The position numbers and the translations under genes were made by a program. The notes under the pieces were generated by a model. It did no database searches. It was not told where the DNA came from and was given only the letters and a program-made list of their open reading frames with translations. Below are positions 17,957-26,408 of a DNA stretch of 64,000 nt, in pieces. The first letter of the stretch is position 1. The number at the start of each line of letters is the position of its first letter. The stretch spans positions 1 through 64,000 of the forward strand of contig JBKBJT010000007.1 of the NCBI GenBank assembly GCA_046294345.1, given 5' to 3'. The stretch comes from Ferrovibrio sp046294345. GTDB lineage: Bacteria; Pseudomonadota; Alphaproteobacteria; Ferrovibrionales; Ferrovibrionaceae.

Positions 17957-19351
17957 TCAGTAGCGGTAATGATCCGGCTTGAACGGACCGGCCTCGCCAA
18001 TGCCGAGGTACTTGGCCTGCTGGGCGGTCAGCTTGGTCAGCTTGGCGCCCACCTTGGCCAGATGCAGGCTGGCGACCTTCTCGTCCAGATGCTTGGGCAG
18101 GGTGTAGACCTGCTTCTGGTATTTGCCCGGATTGGTCCACAGTTCGATCTGCGCCAGCACCTGGTTGGTGAAGGAGGCGCTCATCACGAAGCTGGGATGG
18201 CCGGTGGCATTGCCCAGGTTCACCAGGCGGCCTTCCGACAGCACGATCAGGCGCTTGCCATCGGGGAATTCGATCTCATCCACCTGCGGCTTGACGTTGT
18301 GCCACTTGTAGTTCTTCAGCGCGCCGATCTGAATTTCGCTGTCGAAATGGCCGATATTGCAGACGATGGCGCGATGCTTCATCTGGCGCATGTGGTCGAG
18401 CGTGATGACGTCGACATTGCCGGTGGCGGTCACGAAGATGTCGCCCTTCGGGGCGGCTTCTTCCATGGTGACGACTTCATAGCCTTCCATCGCCGCCTGC
18501 AGGGCGCAGATCGGATCGATCTCGGTGACCATGACGCGGCAGCCGGCATTGCGCAGCGACGCGGCCGAGCCCTTGCCCACATCGCCGAAACCGGCGACCA
18601 CGGCAATCTTGCCGGCCATCATCACGTCGGTGCCGCGGCGGATGCCGTCGACCAGGCTTTCGCGGCAGCCGTAGAGGTTGTCGAATTTCGACTTCGTCAC
18701 GCTGTCGTTCACGTTGATCGCCGGGAACAGCAGCTTGCCTTCCTTGGCCATCACATACAGGCGGTGCACGCCGGTGGTGGTTTCCTCGGTCACGCCCTTG
18801 ATGGCGGTGCCCATCTTGGAATACCAGCCCGGGGCTTCCTTCAGCTTCTTGGCGATCGCGGCGAAGAGGACGGTTTCCTCCTCGTTGGTCGGCTTCGAGA
18901 TCACCGAGGCATCCTTCTCGGCCTGCATGCCCAGATGGATCAGCAGGGTGGCGTCGCCGCCATCGTCCAGGATCATGTTCGGGGTGCCGCCATCGGCCCA
19001 TTCGAAGATCTTGTGGGTGTAGTCCCAGTATTCCTCCAGCGTCTCGCCCTTCACGGCAAAAACCGGGATGCCGGCCTTGGCGATGGCGGCGGCGGCGTGA
19101 TCCTGGGTCGAATAGATGTTGCACGAGGCCCAGCGGATGTCGGCGCCCAGCGCCTTCAGGGTCTCGATCAGCACCGCGGTCTGGATCGTCATGTGCAGTG
19201 AGCCGGCGATGCGGGCGCCCTTCAGGGGCTGCTTCTTGCCGAATTCCTCGCGGATGGCCATCAGACCGGGCATTTCGGTCTCGGCCATATCCAGTTCTTT
19301 ACGGCCCCAATCGGCGAGGCCGATATCCTTGATCTTGTAGTCCGCGCTCAT
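17957..19351 (-). CDS. ahcY: adenosylhomocysteinase (S-adenosylhomocysteine hydrolase)
   Basis: This 464-residue cytosolic NAD-dependent enzyme reversibly splits S-adenosylhomocysteine into adenosine and homocysteine, removing the inhibitory product of methyl transfer. Hallmarks are GSLHMTIQTAVLIETL, ASCNIYSTQDHAAAAI, the NAD-binding loop VVAGFGDVGKGSAA, HNVKPQVDEIEF and the C-terminal PFKPDHYRY whose Lys and Tyr reach the partner subunit. GGAG lies 7 nt before ATG 19351. A strong hairpin terminator follows. The upstream inverted repeat at 19426-19447 suggests control by an SAH-responsive repressor. The gene lies downstream of HPr, as in other alphaproteobacteria. Confidence 0.98.
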   Translation of the reverse strand: MSADYKIKDIGLADWGRKELDMAETEMPGLMAIREEFGKKQPLKGARIAGSLHMTIQTAVLIETLKALGADIRWASCNIYSTQDHAAAAIAKAGIPVFAVKGETLEEYWDYTHKIFEWADGGTPNMILDDGGDATLLIHLGMQAEKDASVISKPTNEEETVLFAAIAKKLKEAPGWYSKMGTAIKGVTEETTTGVHRLYVMAKEGKLLFPAINVNDSVTKSKFDNLYGCRESLVDGIRRGTDVMMAGKIAVVAGFGDVGKGSAASLRNAGCRVMVTEIDPICALQAAMEGYEVVTMEEAAPKGDIFVTATGNVDVITLDHMRQMKHRAIVCNIGHFDSEIQIGALKNYKWHNVKPQVDEIEFPDGKRLIVLSEGRLVNLGNATGHPSFVMSASFTNQVLAQIELWTNPGKYQKQVYTLPKHLDEKVASLHLAKVGAKLTKLTAQQAKYLGIGEAGPFKPDHYRY

Positions 19352-19425
19352 TTCGCAGCTCCAGCTTCCGTCGGTTTCACAACTGCGCGGCGGTATAGCA
19401 GGGCCCGAAAGGGTCTGTCCAGTCT

Positions 19426-19447
19426 TATATAAAGAAATCTTTATATA
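19426..19447. promoter_or_regulatory. perfect inverted repeat upstream of ahcY, SahR-like operator candidate
   Basis: Arms tatataaaga and tctttatata are exact reverse complements separated by aa, 75 bp before the ahcY start codon. ArsR-family SahR repressors of methionine-cycle genes bind AT-rich palindromes ending in AAGA-N-TCTT. The assignment to SahR is from that resemblance and the target gene. The repeat covers a TATAAG that could be the -10 element on the minus strand. Confidence 0.7.
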
Positions 19448-19469
19448 GGAATATAACGTTACCGGATAA

Positions 19470-19769
19470 TTATTCCGATTCCCCGAATTTGCCTTCCACC
19501 AGCTCGATCAGGGCGGCCATGGCAGCCTGGGCCTCGGTTCCGGTCGCGGTGATTTCGATGCTGGAGCCCTGGGTGCCGGCCAGCATCATCAGGCCCATGA
19601 TCGACTCGCCATTGACGGTCTGGCCGTCCTTGGAGACCTGGATCTTGGCCTGGGGGAAGCGGGCGACGACCTGGACGAACTTGGCCGCCGCGCGGGCATG
19701 CAGTCCCCGCTGGTTGGGGATCACCACGCTTTGTCGCAGCGGCGCTCCGGTGGCGGTTGCTCCATCCAT
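19470..19769 (-). CDS. HPr family phosphocarrier protein
   Basis: The 99-residue protein is HPr-like: the phospho-acceptor His24 lies in NQRGLHARAAAKF and the regulatory serine Ser56 lies in VNGESIMGLMML. HPr receives phosphate on histidine from enzyme I and passes it to EIIA. The intact regulatory Ser fits the HprK gene two genes upstream. With no sugar permease nearby, this is the regulatory PTS typical of alphaproteobacteria rather than a sugar uptake system. The start shares one base with the EIIA stop (TGATG), so translation is likely coupled. Confidence 0.95.
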   Translation of the reverse strand: MDGATATGAPLRQSVVIPNQRGLHARAAAKFVQVVARFPQAKIQVSKDGQTVNGESIMGLMMLAGTQGSSIEITATGTEAQAAMAALIELVEGKFGESE

Positions 19770-20176
19770 CAGGCGGATTCCCCAGCCAGCAGCTTGGAGG
19801 CCACGTTGATGTATTTGCGGCCGGCTTCCTGGCCCGCATTCACCGCCGTCGCCAGATCGGACTTGGTACGCACGCTGGCCAGCTTGATCAGCATCGGCAG
19901 GTTGACGCCGGCGATCACCTCCACCTTCGCCTGATCCATGATCGAGATGGCGAGATTGGATGGTGTGCCGCCGAACATGTCGGTCAGCACGATCACGCCG
20001 CGACCGGTTTCGACGGTGGCCACGGCGGCGAGAATGTCCTTGCGGCGCTGCTCCATATCGTCATCCGGCCCGATGCAGACGGCGCGCATGTTCTTCTGCG
20101 GCCCGACCACATGTTCGGTGGCGTGGATGAATTCCTCGGCCAGGCGGCCATGGGTGACGACGACGATGCCGATCAT
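19769..20176 (-). CDS. PTS EIIA component, mannose family (regulatory)
   Basis: This 135-residue EIIA-Man domain stands alone. The phosphorylated His9 is in IGIVVVTHGRLAEEF, and the conserved GVIVLTDMFGGTPSN (about residues 69-83) shapes the active site. Free-standing EIIA-Man proteins encoded with HPr, RapZ and HprK end a phosphorelay that signals nitrogen or carbon state instead of moving sugar. Its stop overlaps the HPr start by one base. It follows rapZ with a gap of about 50 nt. The regulatory role is inferred from the conserved neighbourhood. Confidence 0.92.
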   Translation of the reverse strand: MIGIVVVTHGRLAEEFIHATEHVVGPQKNMRAVCIGPDDDMEQRRKDILAAVATVETGRGVIVLTDMFGGTPSNLAISIMDQAKVEVIAGVNLPMLIKLASVRTKSDLATAVNAGQEAGRKYINVASKLLAGESA

Positions 20177-20227
20177 ACAGCCGATCCTGGGACGATACCG
20201 GTCATTGGGGATCCTCGAGATTGCCGC

Positions 20228-21127
20228 TCAGGCATTCGCCAAGTCGCGGTCACGGTGCCGGATATCGACACGTTGTCCGGCATCGCGCAAGTGCCTGCCA
20301 AGGGCCTCTGCAACCACAACCGAGCGATGCCGCCCCCCTGTACAACCAATGGCAATGGTCAGGTAGCGCTTGCCCTCGGCAGCGTAGCGCGGCAGCAGGC
20401 TGGAGATCATGCCGCTGAGCCCGGCGAAGAAACCGGCATAGCCGGAATCGGCAACGACATATGCGGCCACGGCCGGATCGGTGCCGGTCTGCGGGCGAAG
20501 CTGCTCGTCATAATGCGGGTTGCGCAGGAAGCGCACATCGAACACCAAATCCGCCTCGCGCGGCAGGCCCAGTTTGTATGAAAACGAGAGCACCATGATA
20601 CTGAGGCCGGGCAGGGCGTCCAGCGCGAATTGCGCGGCCAGAAGCTGTCGCAATTCGGGCAATGTGACGGTGGAAGTATCGAACACCTGATCGGCTTCGG
20701 CCTGCAGCGGCCGCATCAGATGCCGCTCGGCCATGATCCCGTCCGCCACCGGCCGGTCGGCGGCCAACGGGTGGCGCCGGCGCGTCGCCGTGAAACGCTT
20801 GAGCAGGATTTCGTCTTCGCAGTCGAAATACAGCAACTGGACCGCCAGATCGGATCGCTGCTTGAGTTCGCCGATCATGGCGATCAGGCGGTCGGGCTGG
20901 AAATCGCGCGTGCGACTGTCGACGCCGACCGCGATGGCGCGCCGCGCCGCGCCGTTCGCCGTCTCGCTGTCCTCTGATACAGTCAGGCGGCGCAGCAGCG
21001 AGATCGGCAGGTTGTCGACGGCCTCATAGCCGAAATCTTCCAGCAGCTTGAGCGCGGTGGTTTTGCCGGCGCCCGATAATCCACTGACCACGACGACGCG
21101 GATCGGCTCGACACCTGTATCGCTCAT
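20228..21127 (-). CDS. rapZ: RNase adapter protein RapZ
   Basis: The 299-residue protein has an N-terminal P-loop GLSGAGKT (residues 16-23) followed by ALKLLEDFGYEAVDNLP, the family signature. The C-terminal domain carries IAIGCTGGRHRSVVVAEALG near its end. In enterobacteria RapZ guides RNase E to the sRNA GlmZ and controls glucosamine-6-phosphate synthase; whether alphaproteobacteria use it that way is unclear. ATG 21127 overlaps the hprK stop by 4 nt (ATGA) and gives the normal length, so the upstream extension of the open frame into hprK is not used. Confidence 0.95.
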   Translation of the reverse strand: MSDTGVEPIRVVVVSGLSGAGKTTALKLLEDFGYEAVDNLPISLLRRLTVSEDSETANGAARRAIAVGVDSRTRDFQPDRLIAMIGELKQRSDLAVQLLYFDCEDEILLKRFTATRRRHPLAADRPVADGIMAERHLMRPLQAEADQVFDTSTVTLPELRQLLAAQFALDALPGLSIMVLSFSYKLGLPREADLVFDVRFLRNPHYDEQLRPQTGTDPAVAAYVVADSGYAGFFAGLSGMISSLLPRYAAEGKRYLTIAIGCTGGRHRSVVVAEALGRHLRDAGQRVDIRHRDRDLANA

Positions 21128-21603
21128 CCGTTCTGCCGCAGCTTTGTGTTGTCGACGATGTGTGCCTCGACGGGTTCGAACAGCCGTCCGGCCGCCGCCC
21201 GCGCCAGCGCCCATTTGACCTTGATGGCCGCACTGACTGCGAAGGCGTCGAGCGCCAGAACGGGCAGGGCGATATCGAGCAGCGATTCGAAATGCGGTTC
21301 CGGCAGGCGCGGCACCTGTGCCGGCTGGACCAGGTCGACGATCAACGCGACCGGCGTGGCAGGGGCCGGGATCATGGCCACGGGGCCCAGACCACGGATT
21401 TCGATCAGGCCGTGAATGGCCGGCGGCGCCGAGGCGATCAGACGGCCATCCAGGCATTGCAGCAGGGTCTGGTCGTCGGCCACAAGGCGCGCGCCTGCGT
21501 CGATCAGGCGTAAAGCCAGATCGGATTTTCCGGCGCCGGAAGGGCCGCGCAGCAGTACCGCTTCGCCCGCAATCGCCACGCAGCTTGCATGCAATCTGAT
21601 CAT
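21124..21603 (-). CDS. hprK: HPr kinase/phosphorylase, short alphaproteobacterial form
   Basis: The 159-residue protein contains only the C-terminal kinase domain of HprK/P. Walker A is GPSGAGKSDLALRL (about residues 20-33), and the HPr kinase signature region appears as IRGLGPVAM (the family reads E(I/V)RGLG). The N-terminal domain found in Firmicutes is missing, as in other alphaproteobacterial HprK. It phosphorylates the regulatory Ser of HPr. The gene follows chvG after a 92-nt gap and overlaps rapZ by 4 nt. Confidence 0.93.
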   Translation of the reverse strand: MIRLHASCVAIAGEAVLLRGPSGAGKSDLALRLIDAGARLVADDQTLLQCLDGRLIASAPPAIHGLIEIRGLGPVAMIPAPATPVALIVDLVQPAQVPRLPEPHFESLLDIALPVLALDAFAVSAAIKVKWALARAAAGRLFEPVEAHIVDNTKLRQNG

Positions 21604-21695
21604 CGCCGCGCAGACTGCCGTCCGCTGCCGGGCAGAGTCAATACAGGGCAGCGGTAATCCGGTGTTGGTTAATGCCGATTGTTGCGGGGGAGTCG

Positions 21696-23291
21696 CTACA
21701 GGGGTAGCCGCACGGTGAAGCGGGCGCCGCTCTGGCCGTCATCGCGGTTGTCGGCATGGATCTGGCCGCCCAGCGACTGCACGATCTGGCGGGCAATCGA
21801 AAGGCCGAGACCGGAATGCAGGCCGAAGGCTTCCGATGAAGGCCGCTCGCTGTAAAAGCGTTCGAAGATCGATTCCCGGTTTTCCTCCGGAATGCCCGGT
21901 CCCTGATCGGTAACGCTGAACATCACGTGGCGGGGTTCGCGGCGCACCGCAACCGTGATCGTCCCGTCGGGCGGGCTGAATGATATTGCATTGTCGATCA
22001 GGTTGCGTGCCACCTGGCCCAGGCGACCTTCGAAGCCCGGTGCCAGATAGGGGCCCGGTTCGATCACCTTCAATTCGATCCGCGGCGTGTCGCCTTTGGC
22101 GCGCTCGGCATAGGTCTCGATCACCGAGCGCAACATCTGCGCGATGTCGATCGGTGCCGCCTCGATGCGGGCGAGCTCGGCGTCGAGGCGGGACGCCCCG
22201 GAAATATCCGTGATCAGCCGGTCCATGCGGCGAACATCGTCCTGCATCACCTGCAGCAGGCGTTCGCGCAATTCGGGTTTTTCGGTACGCTGGAAGGTTT
22301 CCATCGCGCTGCGCAGGGAGGTCAGCGGATTCTTGATCTCGTGCGAGACATCGGCGGCGAACCGCTCGATGGCGTCCAGTCGCTGCGACAGGGCCGCGGT
22401 CATGGCGCGCAGCACGCTGGAGAGGTCGCCGATTTCGTCCCTGCGCTCGGAGAAATCCGGGATCGAGAGATGGGCGATGCGGCCTTTCGCGGCGCGGATG
22501 CGCTCGGCGGCCTCGGCCAGGCGATGGATCGGCCGCACGATGGCGCCGGCCAGGTACAGCGATGCCAGGACGGTGAAGCCGAGAACGGCCGCGAATATCT
22601 TCAGGACACCCAGCCGCTCCTCACGCACGCGGGCATCGATCTCGGCGCTGTCGACATTCATCATCAGGGCGCCGACCACCTTGCGCAGACCCTGCACCGG
22701 CACCGCGGCGGAAAGCATGATGCGGCCATCGCCAAGGTCGCGCAGCTGCCCGGCCGGATCGCCGGCCAGGGCGCTGCGGGCTTCGCTGTAATCGTTGGCA
22801 TGGGTGAAGGGCAGTTCGACATACCTGGGCAGATGCAGGGTGGTCATGAACAGCGCATTGACGCGGTCATAGATGCCGATCAGCACCCTTTCCCAGGGCG
22901 TGTCGATATTGGGTGGGGGTAACTGCCGCGTCACCACGCCGCGCCCTGCCGCCAGCAGCAGGCGGCTGTCGGCGATCATCTCGCCCTCGCTGTCGAACAG
23001 CCGGGCGCGGGCGCTCGATTGCGCCGATAGGCGGCGCAGCAGCTGGCGGGCCAGTTCGGGCTCCAGGGCCGGGGAGAATTCCTCGGGATTGATGGCGGAT
23101 TCGCCGAGCGCGCCGGCGATCAGGCTGGCCTCGTAGCGCAGGGCCGTCAGCCGGCTGTCGATCAGGCTGAGACGGAACTGGTCGAGATAGAAAAACGCCA
23201 GCACCAGCGAGATCGGCGCCGCCAGGTTGATCAGCAGGATGCGGCGGGTCAGCGGCGACATCAGCCGCCGCCGCGGGCGGGTGTCACTCAC
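21696..23291 (-). CDS. chvG: sensor histidine kinase ChvG
   Basis: The 531-residue membrane kinase has a first transmembrane helix near residues 16-36 and an extracytoplasmic sensor of about 200 residues. A second helix (VLKIFAAVLGFTVLASLYLAGAIV) and a HAMP-like segment follow. The HisKA box is FAADVSHEIKNPLTSL, with N-box NLIDNAISFSPP, G1 DQGPGIP and G2 GLGLSIARQ intact. In related bacteria ChvG/ExoS responds to acid or envelope stress and is held in check by ExoR. No exoR-like gene is in this window. The start is GTG 23291; an in-frame ATG at 23261 is an alternative. It lies 30 nt after chvI. Confidence 0.9.
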   Translation of the reverse strand: MSDTRPRRRLMSPLTRRILLINLAAPISLVLAFFYLDQFRLSLIDSRLTALRYEASLIAGALGESAINPEEFSPALEPELARQLLRRLSAQSSARARLFDSEGEMIADSRLLLAAGRGVVTRQLPPPNIDTPWERVLIGIYDRVNALFMTTLHLPRYVELPFTHANDYSEARSALAGDPAGQLRDLGDGRIMLSAAVPVQGLRKVVGALMMNVDSAEIDARVREERLGVLKIFAAVLGFTVLASLYLAGAIVRPIHRLAEAAERIRAAKGRIAHLSIPDFSERRDEIGDLSSVLRAMTAALSQRLDAIERFAADVSHEIKNPLTSLRSAMETFQRTEKPELRERLLQVMQDDVRRMDRLITDISGASRLDAELARIEAAPIDIAQMLRSVIETYAERAKGDTPRIELKVIEPGPYLAPGFEGRLGQVARNLIDNAISFSPPDGTITVAVRREPRHVMFSVTDQGPGIPEENRESIFERFYSERPSSEAFGLHSGLGLSIARQIVQSLGGQIHADNRDDGQSGARFTVRLPL

Positions 23292-23321
23292 CGCTCTGCC
23301 CCCACCGCAAGCGGCCTGGCA

Positions 23322-24029
23322 TCACACCGCCTGTTCCTTGAAACGGTAACCGACGCCATAGAGGGTTTCGATGGCGTCGAAGCTGTCATCCACCGACTTG
23401 AATTTCTTGCGCAGGCGCTTGATGTGGCTGTCGATGGTGCGGTCGTCGACGTAGACGTTGTCGTCATAGGCCGCATCCATCAGCTGGTCGCGATTCTTCA
23501 CATGACCGGGTCGCTGCGCCAGCGCTTCCAGCAGCAGAAATTCGGTCACGGTGAGCGTGACGTCCTCGCCCTTCCAGGTGCAGCGATGGCGGGCCGGGTC
23601 AAGCGACAGCGGCCCGCGCACGATCATCTTGTCGGCCGATGTCTGCTCGGCGCCGGGCTTGCTGGCTTCGGCGCGACGCAGTACGGCCTTGATGCGTTCG
23701 ATCAACAGGCGCTGGCTGAACGGCTTGGTGATGTAGTCGTCGGCGCCCATCTTGAGACCGAGCACCTCGTCGATCTCCTCGTCCTTCGAGGTGAGGAAGA
23801 TCACGGGCACCTGGCTGACGCGGCGCAGGCGGCTCAACGTCTCCATGCCATCCAGGCGCGGCATCTTGATGTCGAGGATGACCAGATCGGGCATCTGCTG
23901 GGTCAGATGGCGCAGCGCCTCGGCGCCGTCATTGTAGGTGCGCACCTTGTAGCCTTCGGCCTCCAGGGCGATGGAAACCGAGGTGAGGATGTTGCGGTCG
24001 TCGTCGACCAGGGCGATCGTGGCGCTCAC
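23322..24029 (-). CDS. chvI: response regulator ChvI
   Basis: The 235-residue OmpR-type regulator has an N-terminal receiver domain with acidic pocket ALVDDDRN, phospho-Asp in DLVILDIKMPRLDG and the conserved Lys in LGLKMGADDYITKPF. The C-terminal winged helix ends in TIDSHIKRLRKKFKS and IETLYGVGYRF. GTG 24029 was chosen: AGGA lies 7 nt upstream, and the resulting start matches ChvI proteins. The frame continues further upstream but lacks a better start. pckA, usually divergent beside chvI in alphaproteobacteria, is not found here. A short dyad ccggaaatccgg at 24068-24079 lies upstream and might be a control site. Confidence 0.94.
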   Translation of the reverse strand: MSATIALVDDDRNILTSVSIALEAEGYKVRTYNDGAEALRHLTQQMPDLVILDIKMPRLDGMETLSRLRRVSQVPVIFLTSKDEEIDEVLGLKMGADDYITKPFSQRLLIERIKAVLRRAEASKPGAEQTSADKMIVRGPLSLDPARHRCTWKGEDVTLTVTEFLLLEALAQRPGHVKNRDQLMDAAYDDNVYVDDRTIDSHIKRLRKKFKSVDDSFDAIETLYGVGYRFKEQAV

Positions 24030-24145
24030 GGTTAATTCCTGTATCCCTGAGACATGAATGAAAATTCCCGGAAATCCGGTGATCAAGGTCACACCTATAT
24101 AGCAACCCTCTGGCCGATTTGCAGGGGGTAGACCATGGTCGGGCC

Positions 24146-24538
24146 ATGAATACCGCCCCGCTGCTGGCCGCCGGACCCGCCATCCATATCCACCTCGCCG
24201 CCACCCTGGCGGCCTTGCTGCTGGGGTTTGCCATGCTGGTCCGCCGTAAGGGCACGGCGTGGCATAAACGCCTGGGCTGGCTCTGGGTTCTGCTGATGCT
24301 GACGGCAGCCGTGAGTTCGTTCTGGATCACCGGTATATCAGCCAGCTTCAGCCCGATACACGCCCTGAGCCTGTTGGTGCTGATTCTGGTGCCTGCGGCC
24401 GTCATCGCGATCCGCCGCGGCAAAGTGGCGACCCATCGCAAGGCGATGATCAGCCTGTTTATCGGAGCGCTGATCATCCCGGGCCTGTTCACTCTGCTGC
24501 CGGCTCGGCTGCTGGGTGGGATGATCTTCGGGAATTGA
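24146..24538 (+). CDS. DUF2306 family small membrane protein
   Basis: The 130-residue integral membrane protein has four likely transmembrane helices. The first two have His-rich contacts (PAIHIHLAATLAALLLGF, then the loop GTAWHKRLGWLW), and a third region ASFSPIHALSLLVLIL precedes the loop KVATHRKAMISL. The conserved His residues at membrane borders are typical of DUF2306 and could bind heme or metal, but this has not been established. ATG 24146 is used since the upstream TTG extension lacks a ribosome-binding site. It is divergent from chvI and convergent with motB, whose stop is 15 nt away. Confidence 0.75.
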   Translation: MNTAPLLAAGPAIHIHLAATLAALLLGFAMLVRRKGTAWHKRLGWLWVLLMLTAAVSSFWITGISASFSPIHALSLLVLILVPAAVIAIRRGKVATHRKAMISLFIGALIIPGLFTLLPARLLGGMIFGN

Positions 24539-24553
24539 AGTCTGGCGCTCGTC

Positions 24554-25459
24554 TCAGGGCAGGCCGTCGGGCGGGAGGATGACGAAGCTGACGCGGCGGT
24601 TGCGTGCCCGTGCGGCGTCGCTGCGGCCACGCACCACCGGACGGGTATCGGCGAACCCCACCGCTTCCAGCTGCCCGGCGGGCATGCCGCTGGCGATCAG
24701 GTGACGCACCACAGTGGCGGCACGGCCGGCCGACAATTCCCAGTTGCTGGGAAAACGCAGGTTGGCGATCGGCAGGTCGTCGGTATGGCCTTCGACGCGG
24801 ATGAAGCTGTTCAGCCGCGCCAGGCTGGGGGCCAGCCGGCTCATCAGCGCCGCGCCCTCGGGCCGCAGGTCGGCCTGGCCGAGGGCAAACAGGATATTGT
24901 CGCCCAGCCGCACCACCACATGGCGGTCGACCCGCTCGACCACGGCATCGCGGCCCAGTCCTTCACGCGCCAGCAGGGCTGCCAGCTCGCGCGAGGTGCG
25001 GGTGGCCCAGGTCTGCGGTGCCTCGGGCAGAGCCGGTTCGCGAGGCGTGGTTACGCTGGCCTGCGCTTGTCCGATGCCGGCTATGGCATGCGTTTCGGGC
25101 GCAGCCCCGGAAGCGGTGCCGGAAGCAGTACCGGGCGGCGGTGGCGGCGCGATGGCGGGGCGCGCGGGAGAGGGTTCGATGTCGGAATCCGGCAATACAT
25201 CCTGGGGCAACTGGCCATCCGCCGTCAGCACGGGCACGAAAACGGGGCGTAACAGCGGGGATTGCAGCGGTTCCGGTGTGGCTTTGATGAAGGTCATCAT
25301 GGAAACCAGCACGACGAAGATGGTCAGCAGCAGTGTGACGGTGTCGCTGTAGGTGACCAGCCAATGGCCGCCGCCTTCATCTCCGGGCGGCGTATACCGC
25401 ACGCTGCGCCAGTTCGGGCGGCGCTGCTGCGGGGGCTGGTCGCGCGCGGCATCAGCCAT
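24554..25459 (-). CDS. motB: flagellar motor stator protein MotB-like (OmpA domain)
   Basis: The 301-residue protein has one transmembrane helix near residues 34-56, containing the proton-relay Asp in TYSDTVTLLLTIFVVL. A long Pro/Ala-rich linker follows. The C-terminal OmpA/MotB peptidoglycan-binding domain carries VEGHTDDLPIANLRFPSN, WELSAGRAA and RNRRVSFVIL. The start overlaps motA by 8 nt, as usual for stator pairs. The transmembrane helix differs from the common YADFMTLL form. No other flagellar genes are in the window, so the pair might drive flagella encoded elsewhere or another proton-coupled function. Confidence 0.88.
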   Translation of the reverse strand: MADAARDQPPQQRRPNWRSVRYTPPGDEGGGHWLVTYSDTVTLLLTIFVVLVSMMTFIKATPEPLQSPLLRPVFVPVLTADGQLPQDVLPDSDIEPSPARPAIAPPPPPGTASGTASGAAPETHAIAGIGQAQASVTTPREPALPEAPQTWATRTSRELAALLAREGLGRDAVVERVDRHVVVRLGDNILFALGQADLRPEGAALMSRLAPSLARLNSFIRVEGHTDDLPIANLRFPSNWELSAGRAATVVRHLIASGMPAGQLEAVGFADTRPVVRGRSDAARARNRRVSFVILPPDGLP

Positions 25460-26246
25460 GGATCTCGTCCCGATAGTCGCGCATGAAGCTGTTCATGGCT
25501 TCACGCACCATGGTCGGGCCGCGGCCAAGCGACAGCAGCGAGATGCCTTCCAGCAGCATGTTCAGCTTGGCCACGCGCTGGGCGGTGCGCTGCTCCAGCT
25601 TGATGGCGATCGGGCGGAACACCAGGTTGGCCAACACCACGCCATATACCGTGGTGATCAGCGCCAGCGCCATGCCTTCGCCGATGGCGTTCAGGTCGCC
25701 GCCGCCAAGCTCTCCCAGCATCGCCACCAGGCCAACCAGGGTGCCGAGCATGCCGAAAGCGGGGGCGAATTCCGCCATGGTGCGGAACAGCTTGGCCTCG
25801 GCGGTTTCACGCTCGACCATTTTCTGGATGCGCCAGCTCAGCAGGTGATGCACGTCTTCGACGGAGACGCGGTCGATCACCAGTTGCAGGCCGAGGCGCA
25901 GGAAGGGGTTGTTGATGCCGTTGGCGATCTTCTCGGCCTGCGGCAGCTGGTGCTTCTGCAGGGCCATCGCCACCTGCTCCAGTACATCGACCTCGCGGCC
26001 AAGCGGCGGCTCCTCGCGGAAGATGGCAAACAGCGAGCGGCCGATACTGGCCAATTGCGACGAACGGAAGGACAAAAACGCAGCGGCGACCGTGCCACCC
26101 AGAACAATCGCCAGGCTGCCCGGGTCCCAGTAGGTGCTGGCGCCGGCATTGCTGCCGAACAGGATAAACGCCACCAGGGCGGCCGTGATGACGACGCCGA
26201 TGATGGTCGAGTTGATGATCTGGAGGGGGTTGCTGGGGCGGGACAT
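25452..26246 (-). CDS. motA: flagellar motor stator protein MotA-like
   Basis: The 264-residue membrane protein has four predicted transmembrane helices: two near the N-terminus (about 9-30 and 40-58) and two in the C-terminal half. FAPAFGMLGTLVGLVAML is the MotA/TolQ/ExbB signature next to the ion channel, followed by ALITTVYGVVLANLVFRPIA. Its size and long cytoplasmic loop match PomA/MotA rather than ExbB. ATG 26246 (MSRPSNPLQ) was taken instead of the TTG at 26261. No strong Shine-Dalgarno is seen. Together with motB it forms the stator complex that couples ion flow to torque. Confidence 0.9.
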   Translation of the reverse strand: MSRPSNPLQIINSTIIGVVITAALVAFILFGSNAGASTYWDPGSLAIVLGGTVAAAFLSFRSSQLASIGRSLFAIFREEPPLGREVDVLEQVAMALQKHQLPQAEKIANGINNPFLRLGLQLVIDRVSVEDVHHLLSWRIQKMVERETAEAKLFRTMAEFAPAFGMLGTLVGLVAMLGELGGGDLNAIGEGMALALITTVYGVVLANLVFRPIAIKLEQRTAQRVAKLNMLLEGISLLSLGRGPTMVREAMNSFMRDYRDEIHG

Positions 26247-26408
26247 GACTGGGAAGGACAAATGGCGCGGTACTCATACCGCAAACCTGCCTTTTCCTAG
26301 TCATTACAAATTGTTTAGGTTGTGATTCAGATCAACCAGAACTCACAGCCTCAGCGGTATGCCCCGACGACGGCATATACCGAAAATTGAAAGACGTCCT
26401 GAATCGGA

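Noticed and set aside
26356..26382. ggtatgcc...ggcatatacc dyad between motA and the ABC permease
   Set aside because: Arms are unequal, and I see no promoter around it that would make it a convincing operator.
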